Below, piece by piece: positions 55,692 through 64,000 of a stretch of 64,000 bases of DNA (positions are counted from its first letter, which is position 1; the number at the start of each line of letters is the position of its first letter). Where the stretch lies: assembly GCA_963846475.1 (NCBI GenBank), contig CAWJVZ010000004.1:1488001-1552000 (forward strand), given 5' to 3'. The position numbers were made by a program, and so were the translations under genes. Under the pieces are notes generated by a model. That model was not told where the DNA came from and ran no database searches. It saw nothing but the letters and a program-made list of their open reading frames with translations. The DNA is from DASWJZ01 sp963846475 (GTDB lineage Bacteria > Pseudomonadota > Alphaproteobacteria > Rhizobiales > Afifellaceae).

Positions 55692-56724
55692 TGAGCGGCA
55701 GCGACGTGGAGACCGGGCGGCCGCGCCGCGGCGCGGATTACTGGATGAAGCAGCGCCTTCATCCGTCTCGGCGTGCTGCCCTTCCTGGTCGTGCTGGCGC
55801 TGATCGTCTTCACGCTGATGTCGGACAATTTTCTCACCGTCCGCAACCTCACCAATGTGGTGCGCCAGTCCGTCTATCTGATGATCGTCTCGCTCGGCCA
55901 GATGCTGGCGCTCTTGACCGGCGGCTTCGACCTGTCGGTCGGCACCATCCTCGCGCTCACCTCCGTCGTCGGAGCGATGGCGATGGCGGCGATCTACGCC
56001 GCGTCCCCGGACATGCCGCTGCTCGCCATCGCCGTCGGCTCGCTGGCCGGCATCGCGGCCGGCACCGCCGTCGGCATCTGCCAACGGCATCGGCGTCTCG
56101 GTCTTCGGCGTGTCGCCCTTCATCATGACGCTCGGCATGTCGTCGGTCGGCTTCGGCATCGCGCTCTATCCTCACCGGCGGCGTGCCGGTCTACGGCATG
56201 CCCGTCGAGTTCGGCGACATTTTCGGGTTCGGCACGCTGCTCGGCGTGCCGGTGCCGATCTGGGTCGCCGCCATCCTCGTCGTGCTGACCTACGTCCTCG
56301 TGAACTGGACGCCGCTCGGCCGGCATTTCTACGCCGTCGGCGGCAACGCCAAGGCGGCGCGAGCTCTCCGGCATCGACACGCGGAAAACCCTGTTCATCA
56401 CCTACGTGCTGGTCGGGCTGACTCGCCTCGATCGGCGGCATGCTGCTGACCGCGCGGCTCGATACGGGCGAGGCCAATATCGGCGCCTCGATGCCGCTCG
56501 AATCGATCGCCGCCTGCGTCATCGCCGGCGTGTCGCTGCGCGGCGGCGTCGGGCGGGTGGAGAACGTCGTGCTCGGCGCGCTGTTCATCGTGCTGGTGCA
56601 GAACGGCATGAACCTGGCGCGCATCGAATCCTACCTGCAGACGGTCGTGCTCGGGCTGCTGCTGATCCTCGCCGTCATCGCCGACCGCCTGCGGCTCCGC
56701 TACATCGCCGGCGTGAAGGACTGA
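55691..56724 (+). CDS. Ribose-type ABC transporter permease (RbsC-like, frame-interrupted)
   Basis: Membrane subunit with about eight to ten helices. Family blocks are LTVRNLTNVVRQSVYLMIVS, GQMLALLTGGFDLSVGTILA, GVSPFIMTLGMSSVG, TPLGRHFYAVGGNAKAARLS and GVSLRGGVGRVENVVLGALF. Five extra bases break the frame, near 55756, 56083, 56171, 56363 and 56424; for example TAT+C at 56171 and CTG+A at 56424. The start overlaps the ATPase stop. The end is about 75 bases before pxpA. Confidence 0.85.
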
Positions 56725-56799
56725 CCAGATGAAATCGCCTCCGATCGAGCGCCGGAGTACGACCGGCCCGAAGAGCGGCGGCAAGCGGGGAGAACGCGG

Positions 56800-57532
56800 A
56801 TGACGGTCATCAACTGCGACATGGGGGAGAGCTTCGGGCTCTATACGATCGGCGACGACGAAGCGCTGATGCCGCTGATCTCCGCTCGCCAACGTCGCCT
56901 GCGGCTTCCACGCCTCCGACTTCAACCACATGCGCGCGACCGTGCGCCTCGCGAAGGAGCACGGCGTCAAGGTCGGCGCGCATCCCTCGCTGCCCGACCT
57001 GCAGGGTTTCGGCCGGCGCGAGATGAAGATGCCGCGCGAGGAGCTCGCCAACTGCATGATCTACCAGATCGGCGCGCTGAAGGGTTTTCTCGACGCCGAA
57101 GGCATGCCGCTCAACCACATCAAGCCGCACGGCGCGCTTTACGGCATGGCGGCGCGGATGGAGGAGGTGGCGCACGCGGTCGCCGACGCGGCCGACGTGT
57201 TCCGCGTGCCGATCCTCGGCATGGCCGGCACCTGCCACGAGAAGCGTCTACAAGGCGCGCGGCCACGCCTTCGTCGCCGAGTTCTATGCCGACCTCTATC
57301 TACAACGACGACGGCGGCCTGATCATCACGCGCAAGCACGATCCGGTGGATGCCGCAGGACGCGGCGGCGCGGTCGCTCCGCGCCATCCGCGAGGGCAAG
57401 ACGAAGTCGGTCGACGGCAAGGACGTGGCGGTCGGCGCCGACGCGATCTGCGTTCATTCCGACACGCCGAACGCGGTGGAGGTCGCCCGCGCCGTCGGCG
57501 AGGCGGTGAGGCCTTACCTGGAAGCCGCGTGA
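56800..57532 (+). CDS. pxpA: 5-oxoprolinase subunit PxpA (LamB/YcsF family, frame-interrupted)
   Basis: LamB/YcsF protein, the amidohydrolase-like subunit of the ATP-dependent 5-oxoprolinase. Segments are NCDMGESFGLYTIGDDEAL, NVACGFHASDFNHMRATV, GAHPSLPDLQGFGRREM, HIKPHGALYGM and EFYADLYYNDDGGLI. Extra bases occur near 56885, 57246, 57300 (TAT+C+TAC) and 57354 (GAT+G). Spliced length of about 240 residues is near the usual 250. Known PxpABC converts 5-oxoproline to glutamate at the cost of ATP. Here PxpA is separated from PxpB and PxpC by biotin-carboxylase genes. Confidence 0.87.
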
Positions 57533-57568
57533 CGTCAGCCCTCCACGACACCGATCAGGCAGGACAAT

Positions 57569-57812
57569 ATGGCCAAGACAGAAATCCTCTCTCCGCTGCC
57601 GGGGACGTTCTACCGGCGGCCGGCGCCCGACAAGCCGTCCTACAAGGAGGCGGGCGACAGCGTCGCCAAGGGCGACGTCGTCGGCCTGGTCGAGGTGATG
57701 AAGACGTTCTACGAGGTGAAGGCGGAGGCCGGCGGCAAGATCGATAAAATTCCTCGGCGAGAACGAGGACGCGGTGCAGGCCGGCCAGCCGCTCGCCGAG
57801 CTGGACAGCTGA
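57569..57812 (+). CDS. Biotin carboxyl carrier protein (stand-alone, frame-interrupted)
   Basis: An 80-residue lipoyl/biotin-type domain. The biotin attachment motif is VEVMKTFYEV, with Met-Lys as in AccB; KGDVVGLVEVMKTF and GQPLAELDS flank it. One extra A near 57749 (AAAA TTC) breaks the frame before the last beta strand. Unlike AccB of fatty-acid synthesis, there is no long Pro/Ala linker, so this is a dedicated carrier for the operon. Confidence 0.83.
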
Positions 57813-57826
57813 GGCTTTTCGCCGGA

Positions 57827-59199
57827 ATGCCGATCCAAAAACTGCTGATCGCCAATCGCGGCGAGATCGCCGTGCGCATCGTCCGCGCGGCGCGCGAGCT
57901 CGGCATCGCCACCGTGCAGGCGCACAGCCAGGCGGACGCCGAATTCGCTCGCCGTGCAGCTCGCCGACGAGGCGGTCGAGATCGGCCCGCCGCAGGCGGC
58001 GAAATCCTATCTCAACGTCGCGGCCATCCTGGAGGCGGCGCGAAAGATCGGGCGCCGACGCGATCCATCCTGGCTACGGCTTCCTGTCGGAGAACGCCGC
58101 CTTCGCCGATGCCGTCGAGCAGGCCGGCCTGGTCTTCGTCGGGCCGCGCGCGCGAAACGATCCGGCTGATGGGCGACAAGGTCGGCGGCACGGCGCTGCG
58201 CGGCGAAGGCCGGCGTGCCGACAGTGCCCGGCAGCGAAGGGCGGATCGACGATCCGAGCATGCGGCGCGCGCGATCGTCGAGCGGATCGGCTGTCCCGGT
58301 GATGATCAAGGCGGCGGCCGGCGGCGGCGGCCGGGGCATCCGCGTCGCCCGCGACATCGCCGAGTTCGAGCGCCTGTTGCCGCAGGCGAGCGCCGAGGCG
58401 CAGGCCGCCTTCGGCGACGGCGGGCTCTATCTGGAGCGCTTGATCGAGCGCGCCCGCCACATCGAGGTGCAGGTGCTCGGCGACGGCCAGGACGTCGTCC
58501 ACTGCTACGAGCGCGAATGCTCGCTGCAGCGGCGCCGCCAGAAAGTCTGGGAGGAGGCGCCCTCCCCGGCGCTGCCGCCGGACGTGCGCGAGCGGCTCTG
58601 CGCCTCGGCCGTGGCGCTCGCCCGCTCGGTCGCCTATCGCGGCGCCGGCACGCTCGAATATCTCTACGACGACGCGACGCCGGGAATTCTTCTTCATCGA
58701 GATGAACACGCGCATCCAGGTCGAGCACCCGGTGACCGAATGGGTCACCGGCATCGATCTCGTCGGCGAGATGCTGCGCATCGCCGGCGGCGAGAAGCTG
58801 CGCCTCAGGCAGTCCGACATCGGCTGCCGCGGCCATTCGATCGAGGTGCGCATCTGCGCCGAGGACCCGGCGAACAGTTTCATGCCGGCGCCGGGCCTCG
58901 TCGGCGACTTGCGGGTGCCGGGCGGCCCGGGCGTGCGCTTCGATTCCATGCTCTTTTCCGGCTACGCGATCCCGCCTTTCTACGATTCGCTCCTCGGCAA
59001 GCTGGTCGTCTGGGGCGAGGACCGCGCCCATGCCATCGAACGCCTGAAGGGCGCGCTTCGCGAGCTGCGCATCGGCGGCGTCAAGACCACGCGGCCGCTC
59101 TTCGCCGCGCTCGCCGACGATGCCGAGTTGCGCGCCGGCAAAGTCCACACCGGCTGGCTCGAAGGCTGGCTTGCGACGAACGCATCGAGACTGGCCTGA
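57827..59199 (+). CDS. Biotin carboxylase subunit (AccC-like, frame-interrupted)
   Basis: About 450 residues once spliced. Blocks are KLLIANRGEIAVRIVRAARE, GADAIHPGYGFLSENAAFAD, MIKAAAGGGGRGIRVARDI, ECSLQRRRQKVWEEAPSPAL and FIEMNTRIQVEHPVTEWVTG, the ATP-grasp and catalytic Glu/Arg segments. The enzyme carboxylates biotin with ATP and bicarbonate. About eight extra bases break the frame (for example GGG+C at 58055, GCG+C near 58153, CCC+G at 58306). It sits within the PxpA-PxpC operon, so it is probably not the fatty-acid AccC. Confidence 0.85.
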
Positions 59200-59214
59200 T
59201 CAGGGGGAGGGAAG

Positions 59215-60093
59215 ATGAGCATCCGCTACTCGTTCGGCGGCGACGAGCACGTCTTCGTCGAGGTCGACGAGGAGATGTCGCTGCAGGCCTTCTTCACCAG
59301 CCTGTCGATGACCAATGCGGTGCGCGAGAGCCGCATCGCCGGGCGTCACCGAGATCTGCCCGGCCAACGCCTCCTTCCAGATCAAGTTCGATCCCGACCG
59401 GATCAGCCCGGACGACATGCTGGAGGAGCTGAAGAGCCTGGAGGGCTCGGCCCAGAATTCCGACGCGACGCTGAAGACGCGGATCATCGAGGTGCCGGTC
59501 TTCTACCGCGACCCGTGGACGACGGAGACGCTGATGCGCTTCCGCGAGCGCCATCAGGACCCGAAGGCGACCGACATCGAATATGCGGCGCGCATCAACA
59601 ATTTCGGCTCCGTCGAGGATTTCATCACGGCGCATTCCGGCTCGCCCTGGTTCGTCTCCATGGTGGGCTTCGTCGCCGGGCCTGCCGTTCCTCTACCAGA
59701 TGGTCGACCGGCCTCGGCAGATCGAGGTGCCCAAATATCTCCGGCCGCGCACCGACACGCCGAAGCTGACCGTCGGCATCGGCGGCTGCTTCGGCTGCAT
59801 CTATTCGGTGCGCGGCGCCGGCGGCTACCAGATGTTCGGCATCACGCCGATGCCGATCTACGACCCGAACCAGGAGATCAGCTACCTCCGCGAATTCATG
59901 ATCCTGTTCCGGCCGGGCGACATCGTGAAGTGGAAGCCGATCGACCGCGACGCCTACGACGCGATCGTCCGCCGAGGTCGCCTCAGGCAAGTTCGCGCCG
60001 CTGATCCGCGACGTCGGCTTCTCGCTCGACGAGTTCAACAAGGACATCGACGGCACCAACCGCAAGCTCGAGGAGGCGCTCTATGGGCGTTAG
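59215..60093 (+). CDS. pxpB: 5-oxoprolinase subunit PxpB (KipI/allophanate hydrolase subunit 1 family, frame-interrupted)
   Basis: KipI-family protein, here about 290 residues and thus longer than the 220-240 typical of PxpB. AHS1 landmarks are ADMF-type FFTSLSMTNAV, GVTEICPANASFQIKFD, FYRDPWTTETL, FVAGLPFLYQMVDRPRQIEV and GGCFGCIYSVRGAGGYQMFG. Extra bases occur near 59344 (GGG+C), 59684 (GGG+C) and 59974. AGGGGGAGGG precedes the ATG. The KipI fold also forms part of the carboxyltransferase of urea carboxylase. Confidence 0.85.
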
Positions 60094-61058
60094 AGTGATC
60101 GCGCCGGGGCTGGCGACGACCGTCCAGGACCTCGGCCGGCCCGGCTACTACCATCTCGGCATCCCGATTTCCGGCGGCATGGACCGGCTGTGCGCTCCGC
60201 GCCGCCAACATGCTGGTCGGCAACGACGAGGGCGCCGCCGCGCTGGAAGCCGTCTTCATGGGGCCGGAGCTGGAATTCACGCAGGGATGCGACGGTCGCC
60301 GTGACCGGCGCGGAGCTGACGCCGAAGGTCGACGGTGGGGCGCGCGAGACCTGGACGTCGTTCCGCGTCAAGTCCGGCCAAAAACTCTCCTTCGAGTTCC
60401 TCAAGGCCGGCGCCCGCGCCTATATCGCGATCTCCGGGCGGCATCGACGTCCCGGTGGTGCTCGGCAGCCGCTCCACCTATCCGCTCGGCGCGCTCGGCG
60501 GCTTCAGGGGCCGCAGCCTGCAGGCCGGCGACGAGCTGCCGACTCGGCGAGGGGCGACGGCGCGGCCGAGGGCCGGAGCGTGCCGCGGCACTTGCGCCGG
60601 ATGCCGGGCAAGCCGGCCGAGCTCCGCGTCCTGCCGGGCCTCTACTGGCACCGCATCACCGAGGAATCCGGCAAAAACTTCTTCGCGGACACCTGGAAGG
60701 TGGCGCCCGAGGCCGACCGCATCGGCTACCGCTTCCGTTCCGGCCGGCCGCTCGCTTTCGTCGAACGCCAGCAGCCATTCGGCGCCGGCTCCGACCCGTC
60801 GAACATCGTCGACGCCTGCTATCCCTACGGCTCGATCCAGGTGCCGGGCGGCACCGAGCCGATCGTGCTGCACCGCGACGCGGTATCGGGCGGCGGCTAC
60901 TTCATGATCGGCACGGTCATCTCCGCCGACATGGACCTGTCGGCCAGCTGCAGCCGCACACCGAGACGAAGTTCGTCGAGGTGGACATGCCGGGAGCGCT
61001 ACAGGCGCGGCACGACCGCGCGGCGCTGCTCGACCGGGTGCGGCAGGCGCTGGCCTGA
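60083..61058 (+). CDS. pxpC: 5-oxoprolinase subunit PxpC (KipA/allophanate hydrolase subunit 2 family, frame-interrupted)
   Basis: KipA-family protein starting MGVRVIAPGLATTVQDLGRP, the standard AHS2 opening. GIPISGGMDRLALRAANML, YIAISGGIDVPVVLGSRST, VLPGLYWHRITEESGKNFF and AFVERQQPFGAGSDPSN follow; the end is DRAALLDRVRQALA. About seven extra bases, for example CTG+T at 60191, GGG+C near 60438, CCG+A near 60541. The ATG overlaps the pxpB stop by 11 bases. KipA with KipI forms the carboxyltransferase module in urea carboxylase, relevant because biotin carboxylase and carrier genes are in this operon. Confidence 0.85.
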
Positions 61059-61200
61059 GCGCCGGCCGCTCCGTCGCACCGCCGCAGGCGTCATCGGGTG
61101 TTGCCGAAATCGCGGGTTTCGGTCGGCCGTCCCGGCGGCATGTTGATCCTTGATTCACCGTTCCGTGGCAGAGTGCATCGGGGTCAACGAGGAATTCACC

Positions 61201-61591
61201 ATGGACCATCGCTCCGCGACGCGTGCCCGCGCCTTCCTGAAGGCGCAGATCAGGTTCAACAACGGCATGTCCACGATGGACTGCGTCATCCGGGATCTCT
61301 CGGAAGGTGGCGCGAGGCTGCAGATCAGCGATTCAGTCACGATTCCGAACAGCTTCGAGTTGCATATCCCGAAGAGAAGTGAGACCCGTCGGGCAACTCT
61401 GCACTGGCGGACAAGCGAGGAAATGGGTGTCGGCTTTCAAGAACTCCTCACTGAGCAAACCGGACGATTCCGATCTCGCGCAACGGGTGGCGCAACTTGT
61501 ATCCGAGACCGCAGCTTTGCGGCGGCTCGTCGATGAGATGCGGACGGAATTGCGGTCTTTGGCCCTGGAAGGGTTGAAGAAGGCTGGCTGA
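61201..61591 (+). CDS. PilZ domain protein with C-terminal coiled coil, one apparent frameshift
   Basis: Starts MDHRSATRARAFLKAQIRF, then VIRDLSEGGARLQIS (the PilZ DxSxxG motif) and HWRTSEEMGVGF. At GGC TTT+C AAG near 61436 one base is extra. Continuing in the other frame gives NSSLSKPDDSDLAQRVAQL and a coiled coil (ETAALRRLVDEMRTELRSL). TTT/TTC are synonymous, so this is the same signature as upstream. Read without correction, the chain would end 18 codons earlier in an unrelated tail. It should bind cyclic di-GMP. The RxxxR motif is only partly formed (RSATRAR). Confidence 0.75.
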
Positions 61592-61659
61592 ACCGTTCCA
61601 TATGCTTGCCCGCCGCGCTGGCCCCGTCGGATGTTGGATCGACGCTGATCTGGAGCCGA

Positions 61660-62106
61660 TCAGGCGAAGGCGCGGGCGGACCTCCGCGGCTTTCCGGCAG
61701 GCGTTGCTTCCGCCACCTCGCCCCGCGACAGCTCGTTGATGATCGGGCAGTCCGGCCTTTGGTCGCCGTGGCAATTCCTTGCCAGGTGGCGGAGCGTTTC
61801 CGACATCTCGGCGAGCGCGCGCATTTTCCGTTCCAGCTCGCCCACATGCTCCAGCGCGATCCGCTTGACCTCCGCGCTCGCGCGGCTGCGGTCCTGCCAG
61901 AGTGTCAGAAGCTTCGTCATCTGCTCGACCGAGAAGCCAAGGTCGCGGGCCCTCCTGATGAATTTCAGCGTATGGACATCCGCCTCCGAGTAGACGCGGT
62001 AGCCGGCCTCGGTCCGGGTCGCGGCGTTGATCAGGCCGATAGACTCGTAATAGCGGATCATCTTGGCCGAGACTCCGGATGCGGCGGCGGCTTGTCCGAT
62101 GTTCAT
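61660..62106 (-). CDS. cueR: Copper-responsive MerR-family regulator CueR
   Basis: A 148-residue regulator. The MerR DNA-binding domain opens MNIGQAAAASGVSAKMIRYYE and is followed by a long coiled coil (EVKRIALEHVGELERKMRAL). The copper loop reads NCHGDQRPDCPI, two Cys with seven residues between, as in CueR. It activates copper-export genes by distorting a promoter with a 19-20-base spacer. It lies 30 bases downstream of copA on the same strand, so it is likely in the copA operon and self-regulating. Confidence 0.93.
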   Translation of the reverse strand: MNIGQAAAASGVSAKMIRYYESIGLINAATRTEAGYRVYSEADVHTLKFIRRARDLGFSVEQMTKLLTLWQDRSRASAEVKRIALEHVGELERKMRALAEMSETLRHLARNCHGDQRPDCPIINELSRGEVAEATPAGKPRRSARAFA

Positions 62107-62136
62107 CCCCGATCCTCCTGAACGAAATGGCGCTGG

Positions 62137-64000
62137 CTATTCGGCTGGAGCGAGAGCCGGGAGAGGTGCCCCGGTCTCCGCGACGGCCCCGCGGGCGGGC
62201 CTGAAACTCTTCAGCCGCAGCGCGTTCGTCAGAACGAACACGCTGGAAAGCCCCATCGCGGCGGCCGCCAGCATCGGCGAAAGCAGCCAGCCGTTGAACG
62301 CATAGAGGGCTCCCGCGGCGACCGGGATGAGGCCGACATTGTAGGCGAAGGCCCAGAACAGGTTCTGCTTGATGTTGCGGATCGTCGCCTTCGAGAGCGC
62401 GATCCCGGCCGCCACGCCGCGGAGGTCTCCGGACATGAGCACCACGTCCGCCGACTTCGATCGCTATATCGCTGCCCGTCCCGATCGCGACGCCGACATC
62501 GGCGGCCGCCAGCGCCGGCGCATCGTTGATGCCGTCGCCGACGAAGGCCACTTTCCGGCCGCCGCCAGCGAGCCGCCTGACGGCGTCAACCTTGCCGTCG
62601 GGGAGGACTTCGGCGACCACCTCATCGATGCCGAGGCGCCGGGCGATCGCCTCCGCGGTCCGGCGGTCATCGCCCGTTACCAGCGCCACCGTGAGCCCAA
62701 GCTCGTGCAACGCCCTGATCGCTTCCGGCGTCGTCTCCTTCAGAGGATCTGAGACCGCGAGAACGGCGGCAAGCTCGCCGTCGATGGCGGCATAGACGGG
62801 CGACTTGCCCTCCTTGGCGAGACGCGCCGCATGGGCTGCAAGGCCCGACAGATCGTGGCCGAGCCGCGCCATCAGGCGATCGGCGCCGACCTCCACCTTG
62901 TGGCCGCCCGCCACGGCTTGCACGCCGAAGCCGGGCTCCGCCTCGAATGCGCCGATCGGCTCCAGAGCCAGGCTCTTGGCCTCGGCCGCCCGCACGATCG
63001 CCTCCCCAATCGGGTGCTCTGACCTGGTCTCGACCGAGGCCACCAACCGCAGAGCTTCCGTTTCGGAGAAGCCGCCCGCCGCGACGATGTCGGTGAGCTC
63101 CGGTCTTCCGAGCGTCAGGGTCCCGGTCTTGTCGAACGCAATCACCGAAGCGTCCCGGAGCGACTGAAGCGCCTGCCCCTGGCGGAAGAGGATGCCCAGC
63201 TCGGCCGCCCGGCCGGTCCCGACCATGATCGAGGTCGGCGTGGCCAGACCCATGGCGCACGGACAGGCGATGATCAGGACGGCGACGGCATTGACCAATG
63301 CGAAGGACAGTGCCGGCTCGGGGCCGAACGCCAGCCATACGGCGAAGGTCAGCGCGGCCGCGGCGATCACCGCGGGAACGAACCACGCCGTCACCTTGTC
63401 GACGAGCGCCTGGATCGGCAGCTTCGCGCCTTGCGCCTCCTCCACCATGCGGATGATTTGCGCAAGCAGCGTATCCGCGCCGACCTTGGTCGCGCGGTAG
63501 GTGAAGCTCCCCGTCTTGTTGATGGTGCCGCCGACCACCTCGGCGCGTTCGCCCTTTGCCACCGGAACTGGCTCTCCGGTGATCATGGATTCGTCAACAA
63601 AGGACGAGCCCTCGGTCACGGCTCCGTCGACCGGGATCTTTTCGCCCGGGCGCACCAGCACGAGATCGCCGACACCGACCGCCTCGACCGGCAGCTCGAC
63701 CATGTTGCCGCCGCGGATGACGCGTGCCGTCTTGGGCTGCAACCCGACGAGGCGCGTGATGGCTTCGCTGGTGCGGCCCTTCGCCCGCGCCTCCAGATAG
63801 CGGCCGAGCAGGATGAGGGTGACGATGACCGCCGCCGCCTCAAAATAAACGTTTGCCGTGCCGGCCGGCAGCATGCCGGGCGCAAAGGTCGCCACGACCG
63901 AGTAGCCCCACGCCGCCAGCGTGCCGAGCGCCACGAGCGAGTTCATGTCCGGCGAGGCGCGGAGCAGCGCCGGAACACCTTTTTGGTAGAACCGGAGGCC
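62137..64000 (-). CDS. copA: Copper-translocating P1B-type ATPase CopA (C-terminal part; one apparent frameshift)
   Basis: Copper export ATPase, cut by the window edge before its N-terminal metal-binding domains. From GLRFYQKGVPALLRASPDMN at the edge it continues with MITGEPVPVAKGE, the CPC transmembrane motif ACPCAMGLATPTS, phosphorylation site DKTGTLTLG, SEHPIGEAIV and GDGINDAPALAAADVGVAIG. Near 62457 the frame breaks at GAA+G+TCG (GAA/GAG both Glu). The other frame then gives ADVVLMSGDLRGV and the last two helices to 62137. The C-terminal end is normal. It is transcribed toward cueR. Confidence 0.92.

Larger units (their letters stand above)
53185..60945 (+). other. Tract of about 45 extra bases at codon boundaries (mixed-allele consensus signature)
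   Basis: Across eight consecutive genes the reading frame is broken about every 170 bases, yet every protein is well conserved when frames are joined. Almost every extra base follows the third base of a codon. Codon with base 3 or with the extra base then encode the same residue: TAT/TAC, ATT/ATC, GAA/GAG, CTC/CTG, GGG/GGC, CGA/CGG/CGC. The few exceptions can be read as first- or second-position variants giving similar residues. This fits polymorphic sites where both alleles were written into the consensus. Confidence 0.7.

Noticed and set aside
53185..60945. Programmed ribosomal frameshifting or translational bypassing at the many frame breaks
   Set aside because: No shared slippery sequence, hairpin or rare codon precedes the sites. 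Some 45 events in one operon would leave almost no full-length protein, whereas synonymous third-base pairs explain them simply.
53032..61058. Operon decay (pseudogenes)
   Set aside because: Apart from the extra bases all catalytic motifs and codon use are intact; real decay would also bring missense and stop changes.

Overview
The window is high-GC chromosomal DNA from an alphaproteobacterium, most likely of the Hyphomicrobiales (Rhizobiales). That placement is inferred from the gene set: CcmI, a MaeB-type malic enzyme with a phosphotransacetylase tail, class II DAHP synthase, DUF2865, CreA, the two-domain aldehyde dehydrogenase beside deoC, and a MttB/corrinoid/DUF1638 set. No rRNA is present. 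One tRNA, tRNA-Lys(CTT), lies at 21.35 kb.

Layout. 0-21.3 kb is housekeeping: cytochrome c maturation (ccmI, cut by the window edge), a glycine-zipper lipoprotein, maeB, creA, a DUF2865 protein, nadE, dgkA, a GFA protein, DAHP synthase, the TPP-riboswitch-controlled thiBPQ thiamine importer, tatA, an RDD protein, the N-end-rule transferase bpt, leuA behind a leucine-rich leader peptide, mscS and betB. 21.35-24.4 kb is an accessory patch beside tRNA-Lys. It holds a decayed phage terminase fragment, several tiny ORFs and a DUF2971 gene preceded by a small membrane protein. 24.5-29.2 kb carries a corrinoid-dependent methyltransfer set (MttB homologue, corrinoid protein, DUF1638). 29.2-41.4 kb holds an ABC exporter, an M20 amidohydrolase, a D,D-carboxypeptidase, TusA, a fatty acyl-CoA synthetase, DUF924, a GNAT protein and the aldehyde dehydrogenase/deoC pair. 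41.5-49.8 kb is an organic-acid region: an FMN 2-hydroxy-acid oxidase, two RraA-like proteins, an amidohydrolase, an SGNH hydrolase, an EamA transporter and a complete TctCBA importer. 50.0-51.4 kb is a two-gene unit of a ubiquitin-fold protein ending in Gly-Gly and an Asp-box beta-propeller. 53.0-61.1 kb is one long operon: a ribose-type ABC importer (TorT-like binding protein, double ATPase, permease), then PxpA, biotin carrier, biotin carboxylase, PxpB and PxpC. It looks like uptake and ATP-dependent opening of 5-oxoproline or a related lactam. 61.2-64 kb holds a PilZ protein, CueR and the copper ATPase CopA, cut by the window edge.

The most unusual thing is in the sequence itself. The 53-61 kb operon is interrupted by roughly 45 extra bases, yet the proteins remain well conserved when the frames are spliced. 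Nearly every extra base sits directly after a codon's third position. Codon plus extra base can be read as two synonymous codons written together (for example TAT+C, ATT+C, GAA+G, CTC+G). This is what would be expected if both alleles of polymorphic sites had been kept in the consensus. It points to a mixed-strain or collapsed-duplicate assembly rather than a dead operon. The same signature occurs singly in six other places.
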